A DNA stretch of 53,891 bases from Hyphochytrium catenoides (taxonomy: Eukaryota > Sar > Hyphochytriomycetes > Hyphochytriales > Hyphochytriaceae): the NCBI GenBank assembly GCA_900088475.1, contig FLMG01001958.1:1-53891 (forward strand), given 5' to 3'. The stretch's first letter is position 1. Each line of letters starts with the position of its first letter. The position numbers were made by a program, and so were the translations under genes. Shown here piece after piece: positions 12,364 through 25,300 of this stretch. The notes under the pieces were generated by a model. That model had not been told where the DNA came from, ran no database searches, and saw only the letters and a program-made list of their open reading frames with translations.

Positions 12364-13858
12364 GATGCTGGATATGAACACGGACGGTGTAATGAAGATT
12401 TTCTTCAGCCGTGGCGCAGTCCTGGACGAGTCTTAGCCCGGGGCAGAAAGCTTTTGTCTGCTGGATAAAGGGAAAAGTATCTATGGCTCGGGTGAGAACA
12501 GAGAACAGCGAAAGGGCCAATACATAGATGATTTTCAGGAGGCTGGAGCTACTCTGGCTCTCGATGGAGGCAAGAGTTTGCCTGAACTCCCTTTGCTCTC
12601 CATAGGCACAGCTGCAATGGCTAGGATTCTCCTATAGACGAGGACAGGCACAGGAGTGATGCGATATCATTCTTGCTTTTGTTACATTGGCATTCAGGTT
12701 AACCCGTCAGAGCTCGACGGTAATAGGAACAGGATGTCGTTCCGCTGTCATACATAATGTATTGAGTGGCAGAAAGATCTCTGCTAGTACACCTCTCCAG
12801 GCCAGTCGCGCCAATGATAAGAACAGATGAGACCTCCCTGCTGGCTTGTGCCCAAGGACTATGCATCAACCCCTATCCAAAGACAACCGCTTCAAAATGA
12901 ATGTCACCGTTGTTAAGGACCAGCTCCGTTCCGCCTTATCTCTAGCAGTCAGCACGTGTTGGCGCAAGTCTCATGATCGTCCAGGCCGCGGTCAGCAGTC
13001 TGCCAACACGATCTTAAGACTCATCACAGAAAAGAAGCAAGAACACGAGGGAGCTCAGAACTATCCCTCAGGACTGCGATTACTACTCATACCTGTTCTT
13101 AGGGTCAGCGATAAGCTATAGCGTTATTTGGGATCTGGCGTGTTGGAATGTTGGAACCATGGGATCAGGTTCATCATGGGTTCACAGGAAACTATTATTC
13201 TGAATATAGGAATATCGGTTATTTTCGGACATGGGCACTGTTGTGTCCATCTTCATCCTCATCTCTGCTGCTGCTTGGACTGACAAGAACTGCTGCTGCT
13301 CCAATATCGCCATCCGCCTGAACGCCATCATCCCTGCCCCGCCTTCTGCATCCCTATCGCCGTCTGCTGTGCGTCAGCTTTCTCCAGGTTGCGGAGGATC
13401 TCGCTGACGTTGTTGAGAAAGAAGGCCATCTCTAGTAGGAAGACTCTTGGAAAGTCACACCCAGGAAATGTGTGTCCAGTGCGCAGCTTGAAGTAAGATC
13501 CTTGTGGCTCACTGAGTGATTGGGCGTAACAGAGAAGGCTGCACCTGACTTCAATATCTACTGGGCGGAAGGGAACAGCTCCTCCTACCAGTGCTATTCC
13601 ATCCAATGACTGTGCCTGCGAAGTAGTCCTTCTGCCTCTGCACCTTCATCAGTCTGTGGAGGTGTACCTCCACACACCACCCAGGGTTTGAATGGAAACG
13701 TATCTTGATGCTTTCTAAAACTAAGGTAGAGGAGGAGCGCAGTTGGAGCCATTCAGTTCACACTATATAAGATGTCTTAAGCAGAAATATCCTGCACTTA
13801 CACTGTCGAAGCGGATCCAGGTCCGATCTCAAGACCGTTAAGTCTGTCATCCTACTCC
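12364..13858. other. Intergenic; upstream region of the RA-PH gene
   Basis: No gene is firmly supported. Plus-strand frames around 12846-13121 and a minus-strand frame at 13328-13606 are open but lack domains. The last few hundred bases should contain the promoter of the RA-PH gene that begins at 13859; I see no clear motif apart from a TATATAA-like stretch near 13764. Confidence 0.45.
13328..13606 (-). CDS. Uncertain ORF, possible last exon of an unknown gene
   Basis: A minus-strand frame of about 92 codons ends in a hydrophilic helical stretch (FFLNNVSEILRNLEKADAQQ) with a codon choice like that of the accepted genes. There is no in-frame ATG at its 5' end, so if real it is a terminal exon whose upstream exons (towards 13860) I could not assemble in phase. 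No family is recognised. Confidence 0.2.
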   Translation of the reverse strand: MDGIALVGGAVPFRPVDIEVRCSLLCYAQSLSEPQGSYFKLRTGHTFPGCDFPRVFLLEMAFFLNNVSEILRNLEKADAQQTAIGMQKAGQG

Positions 13859-16800
13859 ATGGAGAAAGCTGAGGCTGCTGCGGCAGGCCTTACACCTTCT
13901 GAGAGTGGGACCCAATTGGCTACAAGCTCCTACTGGCAGGACACCCTGAAGATTCAGATTCCGCCAGCTGGGAGTGAGGGCCCATTCTCTCGTGAGTCTA
14001 CTCCGCGGGCTGAGAAGAACGGACTCATACAGATAGTCTTTGAGCAGGTTTGCCCTTCTTTTTGCCCTGGCTTAACCCTTACATTAGTGTGGCAGAGAGG
14101 CGGATGGTGTTCTGCAGTCGATAGTCCTCTGCCTGGTACTCTGCACAGAGGCAATCCTCTCTCTTAACACCTTTCCTTTCAACTCGCTTTGTTTCCAGGA
14201 GGAAGGTTATGTGACGAACATCTTCCGTGTACGGTATACAACAACCCTGGCAGAGATTCGTGAGCTGGTGGCCAAAAAGCGGCAGCTGACAGCTGAAGGG
14301 GTGAAGGCCTATGGTGTCACCATGACCCTTGCCGACGAGAAAGGTGCGTCTAACACTTTTCACCGGGTGTCGTCTAGGTGCATTTCTTGCCATTCTGTAA
14401 TGATTCTTCGGTTCTTCTTTTCTTCTCTACCTCTCTTTGCCTTTCAATATCGTCTCCCACGACCTGCATCCTAAGTTTGGTTGGCTAAGCGCCATGAAAT
14501 CCTAAGTATCTGTAACGTTGAGTCTCAGCACCCTCATTATCTATAATTTACTTACCGTCATATGTAGGCGTTCATAGAAAAATCCGGGACATTAATGATG
14601 ATGAGATGCTTTTGCAGCTGGCGGAGGAGTACCGTCAGCAGTATCCCAACGAGATTTCTAGCCTTTCATCGCCAAGTGCCCGGACCAGTCCAGCATCTCG
14701 AGGAGGAACAGGGAAGTTCACCCAGGAGGACCTAAAGGCCGTGAAAAGTGGACGTGGAAGACAGGGAAAGTACCGGATAAAGTTCCTCTTCAGAGTACGT
14801 ATTGGGTTTGTGACTTAACCTACCCTGCTGTTTACCTACACTGTCCCAATATTGCCCTTAGCTCTTCATTGGCTCCTCACGCTTTCTATTCATGTGCTGG
14901 TATTCAGTGCACTACGTTATTCTTACCTCTGTGTTCTGCCCTCACGTTTAAGTCTTTATTTCTTTTTCGCACTGTAGCGGCCTATGAAGTCCGCTGGTGT
15001 TTCTCAGAATAGCGGGACAAATGCCTCCTCGGGGACTGACCCGGCAGACTACTTCTCTCTGGTCCAGCAGTTGGGCTCCGTAAGTGACACTCAAAAGGGC
15101 TCCTTGGTATTTACACTTACACTAAACAACTCTCCAGGGTGAGCGCTCAGGCTATCTTTACAAAATAAGCAAGAAGAAAAAGGGTGTTGTTCGTAAACGA
15201 TGGTTCGTCCTGAAGGTAGGCAACCAATGGGTAGAGTGTAAAACGACGCTACGTTTGGCCTGTTAAGGCGGGAGAGGGCTGATGTGATGAGAGAAGCGCG
15301 TCAGAACCCAGGACATGCAAGCAGTGGAATCTGTTGCGACGTGTTCTTGGTGCTAACAACTCTCGTAAGGATGACTGCTTATGGTATTGCCCATCTCACG
15401 AGGACCAGAAGATAATAAAGTGCATTCCGCTGGTTTCCAGTGAGATCATTGACGCGGAGGTGGGCTGCATTGAATGCTGTCTTATTGGCTCTTGGATACT
15501 TACTGCTTACGTTTTGAACCCTTCAGCATGTCTACCAGTACTGCTTTGAGGTCAACACACCTCAAAGAGTATACCAGGTAAGGGGTAGCACTTGTAAGAG
15601 AACCTTCCTCCTGTTTTCTCTTATTGAGACGTTCTTGCTCACTCCCCTTTATTTAACGTCACTCCTCGCCTAAGAGCACCCTCTGCTCCTTCCCAGTTTC
15701 AGTTGGAAAGCTCCGCGAAGTCTTCATCGTTACGCATCTGGGCTCGAGAAGAGGCTAACGTACTTCACTCCATCTCTCAGCTATTGGCAGGCAGTAAGGC
15801 GGATATGCTTGCTTGGATGAGTGCGCTCAACCGCCAAGTGGAGGTAGCGTCCAAGAATGATCTCATTGCTATTGCGGACCACATAATCTGCGACGAGGTA
15901 TCGAGAGCATTTGGCTGAAAGGGTTGGGAAGGGATAGCTCGAGTCTATTCCGGCGGATGTTTCCGTTCGGCTTCTTTACGCTCTCCCTCGTACAGGAGCA
16001 ATCAGCCACGAGAAGGGAGGAGAATTTTATCAGAAGCTTGATGAGGTCGTTTACAAACAATCTCTCTTTGAAGGTGAGGAAGGTCAATGGAGAACACTGT
16101 GTATTCTGGTGAAACCTGACTTGATCTGTGATGCAATGGCTTGGATGGTGTCCTAGCCGATGTATGATGTCGTCTCCCAGTATCTAAAGCACGAGGAGAA
16201 GCTGCACTGGCTGCAAGCCTATCAAGAGTTACAAAGCACACTCGCAGGGATAGACTCTAAGGCCATCTTGTGGCAGGAGGTCAGTCACTGGCGTCTCTAG
16301 CTTGGCCGGGCTTTACGGCTTCCATCCCCGATCTCGTCTTTGTCTCGTTTGACCTCACCTTCCTGGGATTCCCTTACCATCTTGCTTGGTTATGCTGTCT
16401 GACAGTCATAATCTCTTGCCAGGCTCAGAGCCACGTCCAACGCATATATCAGAGCTACTTTCAGGTAAGAAAAGCTCAATCTCGACTCTCGGTTACGACA
16501 AACAGCATCATTCTGTCTTAAGCTCACTCATCTTCATTTCAGGATCCTGGTTCAGCCATATACATTGATGCTCCAAACCTCGCACACCTCAGAGAGAGAC
16601 TAGCAGACGTATCAGCTTTATCCAGTCCCCCTTCAATGGTAAAGCCACATACTCTCCCATCGGGAATCCAAAGATTGAGTCTGACCCACGCTTCAAAGAT
16701 CGGCAGCAGCGAGAGGGGCGATGTAAGAGCGATCCTCAAGCTTCTGGAAGCAACACGTGTGGAGATAGCGCGAAGCATTGATGAGGTGAACATACGTATC

Positions 16801-17058
16801 TCACTATCCTTTGGCTTCACCACCTTACCTCTGAGTTCCTCAGGGGCCATTCAAACGACTCAAGCAGAGAAGACAATATGCCAGATCATTGGCGATAATG
16901 GTGCATTCAGTTAATCTCCAGCAATTCGTGGGGCATTCCATGTCTAACTCTTGAAATCTGATTTCGTCTCACAGGTGCTGCAGCTGCGCAAACGGGATAG
17001 ATTGAAGCGGCAACGCAGCTCGCTGCGCTCACAGAAAGGCAGCCCTAGGCTATCATAG
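13859..17058 (+). CDS. RA-PH domain protein, motor-less paralogue of the myosin tail, 533 aa
   Basis: Fourteen exons: 13859-14047, 14199-14343, 14568-14794, 14978-15079, 15138-15215, 15370-15459, 15527-15577, 15781-15897, 15996-16073, 16181-16279, 16423-16464, 16543-16785, 16844-16900, 16975-17058; all join in phase. A ubiquitin-fold RA-like domain (about residues 55-140; TLAEIRELVAKKRQLT) leads through a KYRIKFLFR strand to a PH domain (about 222-320; RSGYLYKI, VRKRWFVLKDDCLWYC, MLAWMSALN). A long helical, basic C-terminus follows. RA domains bind Ras/Rap-type GTPases and PH domains bind phosphoinositides or proteins; the RA-PH tandem is the hallmark of Grb7/10/14 and RIAM/lamellipodin adaptors. 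The module matches the tail of the myosin 2.3 kb downstream in sequence, exon lengths and phases. I began exon 8 at 15781, not 15697, because this aligns with the myosin exon. A membrane-to-actin adaptor role is inference. Confidence 0.87.
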
Positions 17059-19357
17059 TGCTCATGGCCAAGAGTGTAAACCTCTATTAAATCTCTGGTA
17101 TAACGCCATCAGAGATACATCCTCTCTCTCCTTTCCAAAGCTCCATTGCCCTTACTATTTGAAGTAGTTGGGTCCATCAGTGCCTAGTCGTCTTTTCTGA
17201 CCAGTTAGCGCTAGGAGCCCATGTGTATAAATACCTATCACTGTTCACCCAAACTTTGACATTGAACCATAGCCTCAAGGCAGGCGGGATGGTCTCGCAC
17301 CCCGCATCCAGAGGTAGCTTCGAGCTCTTCATGCCTCATAACCTCTTTGAGATTATAACACATTCCGTCGTTCACAGCGGTTCTGGCGACAGGAAAGTGA
17401 TCACCTAGAAGCTCGACAAATAAAAGCTATTTTGAGGCTTAGGAGTAACAGACAGTTCCCAGACTTCACACATTATTGGACAGGTTATACCTACTTGTAG
17501 AACTTCCAGGCAATAATCTTCCAGGGTCTTCAGCCATGATGCTGTTGTCACTTCGAACAAAAAGATTGACCAGGAATGCAACGGTGGCACTGGCGGCAGC
17601 CCCATCGCAATGCAGAGAAAGTAGGGGCAGATAAACTACAGCATTATTTTTCTCAGCGATGGTACTATATCAAGCTCCTGACCTTGGAAAGTACACTGCG
17701 GTATAGCTTATAGGCTGATATGACTGTCACTGACCCTGTCACGTCTGTACGTATGGCTCCGAATATGAGACAAAGTGAGGGTTTAAGGGGGGGAAGTGAT
17801 TGTAAGCTGGGCCCGCAGAGGCCCTTCACGACGGAGGGATGACCGTTTGCACCGAAGCAGAGTACCTGATTGAGAAATGGAAACAGCTAAATGGGACTGA
17901 TTATCATGACGCTTACCAACCCAGACAATTGTGGAAAACATAACAGCGAGCAACAGAATAGCACTTTAATCAATGTTATGGGTCTTGGTCAATCTTCTCA
18001 AGCCTACATGCGGTGCATTATGTAGATTCAATAAAACGGGAAAGGAACAGCTTCCACCGACAGCAGCCAAGAATGACATCAGCATGGACGATGCCCTGCA
18101 CCTTGAGCGCTCCCCCTGACGCAAGGTAGGTCATTGGTAACCCTTCCTTCTAGTCTGAGGCCACTCTTGCGCATCACCTGGACCTCAGTAAGTGCGATGC
18201 AATAGCATCGTCATCGTCGTCTGCCCAGTTATCTATAGAAGGGCGATTTATCACCAGACACCTGTTGGTGCTGTCTGGGGTTCTATCTCTCTTTTGCTCT
18301 ATGAAAGTCTATGAAGGATCTTCTAACAATCTTCATCATGGCCATCATCGCCATCATCCATCAGATCAGGCCAGCTCCTTCCTCCTTCCTTCAATGTACA
18401 ATTACGCCATTTTTGACAATTATTGACAAACGCCATTGTTCAGTTTATTTCACAAAATGCGTAAGAATAGGTTAGTAAATTCACAGCACTCGAGCCAAGA
18501 AGATGAGGGGCCTCTGCCAAAATTGACTTTATGTCAACAGTGACGATGAGGACAGGGTGCTCGCATTTGTAATACAGTTTCCAACCCACACCAGCCTTCT
18601 TGGCAAGGAATTATTTGGGGCAGGAAAGCTATGCTGGGTTTTCTTGTGTTCTGGTTATAATTGTTAGGCCTCCCTCCGACCTATCAACGTGTGTTTGTCT
18701 GGTTGTGTGGCGTGTCCAGGGTTGGAGGGTTGGGGAAATTTGGGGTCCATTTGCTTGTAACAATAAGAAACCTAACCGACAAACATAATTGTACTAACCA
18801 GGAGACAGACTAATAAGAGATAGGCTTCCATCAAGACAGAGAGCCAGGATACGTATTTTACCTATGCTAATCCGGAAACCGAGATGGGTGTTAGAGAGGA
18901 AGAGTCAGTGAAAGAGGCATGTTGGAGGCAGCAGGGTGGACGGGGTCAGCAGGGCAGGTGCCACCATAATAACAGCCCCTAACAATGGCGGTGCAGGGAG
19001 AGAGAGACAGAGAGACAGAGAGCAAGAAAGATGGCGGTGATCAGTGAGTTAGAGGCATGTGAGCTTTTCTTCAATGCGAGCCAGAGCTATCGTCATTGAC
19101 CTCCTCGCGTCTCCAATTGAGAAACGCGATGATGAGGCTTCAGACGGGCAAATGAAGGCTCACAGACAGGCAGAGGAGCTTTATGGTGACGGCATCGACT
19201 GGCGGAAAGAGGTACTTTGGCAGAGAATAGGACTGAGTTGATGACTCGTCGGCCGTTCGTAGCCATCTGATACCGCTTCTCTGTTAGCGTAGGGGAGGAT
19301 GCATCGAGAAGACGAGCTAAACCATTGTAAGTTCTGGGACTGAAAGTCACGATAAGA
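17059..19357. other. Intergenic between the RA-PH gene and the myosin gene
   Basis: No coding model is supported in 2.3 kb. There is a short CAT/ATC-rich patch (about 18330-18360) and a GAGACA-rich patch (about 18995-19025). A frame at 19059-19241 is open but cannot be spliced to the myosin start, which already resembles a normal myosin N-terminus. Confidence 0.55.
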
Positions 19358-22300
19358 ATGGAGCGGCACTGCGTCTGGGTGCCCGATAAGCGGGTAGCTT
19401 GGATTCAGGCTGAGGTGGTCTCAAGCATGGGGAGCTCTGTGGTGGTGGACATTGTCCAAGATGCTGAGGAGGTGATGAAGGGGAACTTTGAGCGGCCAGA
19501 AGAGTTAGAGCGGCGGACAGTTCTCGTCAATGCGGTTACCAAGTTGATTAGAACTCCAGGTAAAGTTCTCCCGTCGCTGACACTGCTTACGCTGCTTTAT
19601 GTTGACTAAATGGGCATCTGATTCTGGTGCTGACCTTCTCCATCGTCAATAGGGTCACCTGACGAAGCGAACTTTCTCCCCCTGGTGAATGGTACAATGG
19701 GTCATAGCGGTATTGAGGACATGAGAGATTTGACATACCTCCATGAACCAGCGCTGCTTGACAACCTACGGAGGCGTTTCTTCGCCGAACTCCCTTGTAA
19801 GAAATATTGTCAGAGAGCCGCACCTCTTTCTTTTGAAAGGTAGAACTTGCTCCCATCTCACCCCTTGGTTCTCTACGACCAGACACTTATGCCGGGGACG
19901 TGCTGATTAGCGTCAACCCATACAACTGGCTCGATATCTATGACGAATCGTACCAGAAGAAGTATATGGACGGGTATGACAATAAACCCCTCTCTCTTTC
20001 AGTTGTTGGAGACTACTGACAGGACTACTTTATAAGCGTTACGTCCGAGCATCGTTTTTCATTCCTTCGCTTCTAGCGGCATGACCAGAGAGCTGTAAAG
20101 CTCTTTACTCGTGTTGGCATCTCTCTCTTTCCTCTCTGCTGATTGACGTTGTCTAACTCTAGAAATAGGTCGGAGGAGCTGGCCCCACATCCTTATGCCA
20201 TCTCGGCTAGGGCGTACATGAATGCTATCGATAAGTGCAAAAACCAGACGATTCTTGTCAGTGGAGACTCGGGTGCAGGGAAGACGGAAATGGTCAAAAT
20301 GCTCATGGAACACCTGGCGTTTCTTTCTTCCTGCTCTGGAACTGCCCCTGCTGACGTCATGCACAGCAATGACACAGTCATAAGGGTGTTAGAGTCAAAC
20401 CCTCTCCTGGAGACCTTCGGCAACGCACTAACAACGCAGAATGATAACAGCAGCAGGTTTAGCAAATTTGTTCAGATGCAGTTTGACGCTTCCGGCCGCT
20501 TGCTGGGCTCCGTGACCTCAGTTTATCTTCTGGAGAAGAGTCGCGTGGTGCACCTGGATGGAGGAAACAAGAACTTTCATATCTTTTATCAAATCCTTAG
20601 TTTGCCAGTAGAGCAAAGGAAGCGCTACTATTTGGAACTTCGATTGGAGGACTATCAATACGTGGTGCCCCCAAAGGGGGCTATGGCAAAAGATCCCGAA
20701 CTCGCAGTGGAACCGACGTGCTTCGAAGACACGGTGAATGAACTCGAAGTAGTAGGCATCTCTGAGGAGGAACGGAGGCAGATCTTTGAATTGATCGCTG
20801 GCATTCTAAACACTGGTAACTTGGAGATCATTACCTCGCGGGAGAACTCCGAAGGGTCCGACATTGCAAGCAGAGATCAGCTTGCCATAGTGGCAACGCT
20901 GTTTGGCGTAACACCCGCGGAGCTAGCTTCCGTTCTCTGCACTCGTTCAATCACAGCCCGGGACGAAGAGTACTCGGTTCTACTACGTAGAGAACAGGCT
21001 ATTGACTGCCGAGATGGCCTAGCCAAGGCGGTGTACGAGCGGCTCTTTCTCTGGTTGGTAGATAGAATTAATCGGTCAACCGGAGGCTATTCTGCCTTTC
21101 TAGAAATTGGTCTTCTGGATATCTTTGGCTTCGAGTGTTTCGCACACAACTCTTTTGAGCAGCTGAACATCAACTACACGAATGAAAAGCTGCAGCAGAT
21201 TTTCATCGCCAACGTGGTAGAAAGCGTGCAAGAAGAGTATCTTGCAGAGGGGTTTCACTGGGCACCTCTGTCACCGCCGGATAATAGGGACGTTCTAGAG
21301 CTACTGGATGGAAAGCTCGGCATCTTCTCGATGCTCAACGAAGAATGTGTGCTGCCCCAGGGCAGCGACCAGTCATTTCTCAGCAAGCTCGTCAGCCGGC
21401 ATGGGAGCCATCCACGGCTCGTCCGACCGCCACCTAAGCAGGCCGGAAGCGTCTTCATTATCAAGCATTACGCAGGGGAAATTAAGTACACCGTAGGTGG
21501 CTTTTTAGAGAAGAACAAGGACACCCTAAACTCGACTGTCGTCTCTCTTCTTTCCAAGAGCAAATCGCCGGTTCTACGAAGCCTCTTCCGCCAATTTGAC
21601 TTCACATTGACAAAGAGAGCGTCTCCGAGAGGAGCCGGAACACCGGGAAGCAGGGCCTCTCCAAACAATAGGAAGCGAAACCTGTCCATGATAACGACTC
21701 CCACAGTCGCCCAGCAGTTTCAGGTGCAGTTATCGGAGTTGGTGCAAGGCATCACGAGCAGTGATATGAGCTACGTTCGCTGTCTCAAGCCAAACAAGCT
21801 TAAGAGCTCTTCAATATTTGATGGACTGACGGTAGTTCAGCAGCTCAGACTCTCAGGTAAGCCCACTTGAGATTGTACCAGGTTACTGGACAAAAGAGGC
21901 ACACTCCAAACAAGTTCATGTCCACCCTCATTAATTATCCGACGTCTATCATTGGCTGTGGCTCGGATCCCTTCTGCTTATTGGAGATCAATACTTAATG
22001 CCTTTTCCTCTGACCTGCCTTCTTTACCGCTTTTTCCTCTGGACTAGGCATCATTGAGGCGATCTACATTAGTCGATCGAAATTCTCTTCTAGAATGACC
22101 TTTGAGGACTTCTATAACCGCTTCCGCATCCTTGGACATGGTAATGGAGACAGAACCTCTGCAACAGGTGAGAAAGTTGCTTGAGATAGGTGCTAGTCGG
22201 AGAAGTTTTGAGAAAGACCACTCGGTGAAGCAGCGAGTGAAATGTAATTCTGTTTAAGGCTTGATTGGCGCCATGAAAGGATTGATTTGACTGCATCAGA

Positions 22301-25300
22301 TGAAGCAAGATCGATTTACATGCAGTCCACAGGGACAGGATTTGAAGCCGAGAACGCCATTCTTCTGGCTCAAGCTGTGTTGCCAGGTGGCGTGACATCG
22401 GAAGAGCAAGAAAGGATTCACAGCGACAGTGAGGTTTTCTATGTCATCGGAAAGACCAAGATATTCTTTCGGACCCATGTACTGGAGGAGCTTGAGCACA
22501 GGAGGCATGAGGTTAGATACGCGTTCATTGCTGCATTACGGTTGTTTGGGCATGGTACTCGACTCATACAAGACAGTAATGCCAGCTCGAAGGCAGTCTT
22601 CAAGCCATGTTCAGAAGTCTCATTTTTGACTTGTAGAGCTTGTTCTGATTTATATCCCCTTAATTTTCTCTAAGATGTCAACGTTCTAAGCCTATATTCC
22701 ACCAGCTTGTGGACAGGAATTCCCGTAGAATCCAGGCTTTCGTTCGCCGAGTAAGCGCGCGGAAACAGTTTTTGCAGTTGAGAGAGATGGTTAGAGTCAC
22801 TCAGGTGATGTTCAAGCTACGCATGAAACGGAAGCAGCGCAGAGCTTTGAGCCATAGCGCGGCCCTGATTCAGGCTACATATAGGGCCTATTGGCATAGA
22901 AGACGGTATCTTAAGCTACGAAGAGCCGTTCTTTGCCTTCAGGCACGTTACCTTCTCCTCCTAAGACGCTGGAGTGAACACCATTCCCAGACAAGTGCCA
23001 TCCTCATACAGTCCATCGTTCGGATGTTCTTAGCCCAGCGGGCAGCCGCCCGCTTGCGCCAGCAAAGAGCGTTCAATGTTGCTCGCACAAGGCTGCTCAC
23101 GGTGAAGAAGAATCGTTCTTCCCGTGTCATACAAAGATCATTTCGACGATATAGCTCAAGAAGGGCGATGCTTCCTGCCCTCTCCGCACTGGTTTTTCGA
23201 AGAAGGCAGTTCTCAGCCACAAAAATCCAGTACTGGTGGCGTCGCTACCGACAAGACGGTTCAAGAGAAACTCGGACACCAACTAACGTTTACCAATCTC
23301 CCAACGCTGTTGATGTGAGTGGCTCCCCGGATCGCAGTTCCACGAACAGCTTCCATAGTGCCCTATCTGCGTCCCCAGCCAGGACTCTGGGCTCCCCTAA
23401 TGTTATGCCGAAGGCTTCGAAGAAAGAGCCAACGCCATGGCCGACCAGCGTTGAACCAGAGGAAGAGAGTCCAGGGGTTACCCTTCCATCTGACTGGAAG
23501 GCCCTTAACAATGGTTACATGAGGCCCGGTGTGATAAGGAGCAAGACACCTACGTCCTTTGGAAGGGGGCGTGGCAGGAATGTGAAGGAGATGGTGAAGA
23601 ACGCAAAAGTGTTTGCTGTCAAAGACGATCCCATGGATGAGTATTATGCTAAGGACGAAGGTGAGAAAACATTCCCCAGGGCTGATCGGCAATCTGGATT
23701 CTTGACGCCTATATTCTTGAGCCACTGCCTAACCTCCTCTTACATCAACCTCGTTATTTTTTGCGCGTATGACTGATGTGGCCTTCCTTCTCGCCTTGTC
23801 GGTTGAGTCCTTTGGACTCGGGTTTGGCTGCTTTCTTATCTCTCATGGGGTCTGCCTTTTAATCTGCCTTTTAACGATGTTAGTTTGCTTCTTATTGTAC
23901 TCTCTTTTCCTTACTGACGCGCTACCGTACAATATGCAGTTGAGACACAAGCCAGCAAGCGGGATCTTATTCAGCGCCATGAAAAGAAACTGAGCCAGCA
24001 AATGACTGGGCCTGCCTATCAGATCCACAGGATGTTGGCTCGGACACTAAAGGCCACGCTAACAGTTCAAGCCTTCTGGAGAGGATACTTAGTGCGAAGG
24101 GTATACAAGGCACGAAGGGCGGCCATTATCAGAATTCAGGTACGTAGAGTGGCAGTGTCGGGATCTTTTAGAGGGAAAGGAACGTTACGAAGAGAGGAAG
24201 AAAGCCTATCCTTGATGATTTCCCGCTAGCCACGAGTCAAAAGGTCGACTTTTTGGTTCCATAGGGTTTTTCTTAGTGGACTGTCTCGAGACTTATCATT
24301 TCCACTCCCCTGCTTATCTCCACCGTAGTCGTTCGTGAGAATGTATCAGGCAGTGCGACTGGTGGACAGGCTCAGACTGTTTATGGGCCAGCCTGCGAAG
24401 TACAAGAGTATGTCCAATGAAACCCTAAGCATTACAGTGATGTTTGCTCTTTGAACCCTAGTTGCATGGCCGTAGCTCAACTGAACTAGATGCTGTTCTA
24501 ACCTTTGATCTACCCTGGCTGCACCATCCTGCCCTGACTCAAATTGCGAACAGATTTTGCTCGTATCCGTCTCCCTAGCAATGGCAAGATTAAGGAAGCC
24601 AGGGATCGCACAGAGAGCGGACCTAGGACCTCAGGTGGGAAAAGAGATGGACCAAGAACTAGCGGACCGAGGGTTAGAACCGGTAAGAGCGCTTGCCTTT
24701 TCTGTCGGGCACCTCCCGTTATTGCGCCGTGCCTTGAGAGGATAGTTGTGGTGTTATCGCAGCAGCGTCTTGTACTAAAATCTGACTCTTTGGCGTTGTA
24801 CATGTTTATAGACCCTAAGCTTCATGCCTCCAATTCTATTTCCTACAGCGCAAGCTTCGGCCTACTCCTTCCCAGATGAAGCGAGAACTGCAACCAGAAC
24901 CACTAGCGGCAAGCTCTCTCTTTCTCCCACAGCCAGCGCCGCCCTCCTTTCAACTTTTGCTCGCAGCACTCGGGGAACAGCGGCAACATCTTCGACAAGC
25001 GCGCTTTCTCCCTCCTCACAACAGAATTCCTCCCCTTCTTACCCCGATGTCAACAACGTGACACCTCCATATCCTGAACCTCAGCCCGGTTATACTGAGA
25101 GAGAAACAGAGTTTGTCTTGACTGCGGATGGACCCGTCAACATGAAGTATCAGAACCAGTTGCAGAATGAGATTCAGGACCAGATGACTGAGAGGGAGAC
25201 AGAATTCGACCTTACCGCTTTCGGTCCTGTCAAGGTCGTCATCACTATTCAGTCTTCTTCTTTGAGCAGCTTTTGTAGCATTCAGTGCTCTGCGCCTAAT

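Noticed and set aside
15697-15780. An earlier acceptor that would add 28 residues to the PH domain of the RA-PH protein
   Set aside because: The acceptor before 15781 is as good, keeps phase, and matches the exon start of the myosin paralogue; the extra residues would interrupt the PH helix.
15996-16073. An alternative frame of this exon reading AISHEKGGEFYQKL
   Set aside because: It looks protein-like but needs a different phase at both ends; the neighbouring exons join only in the frame I used.
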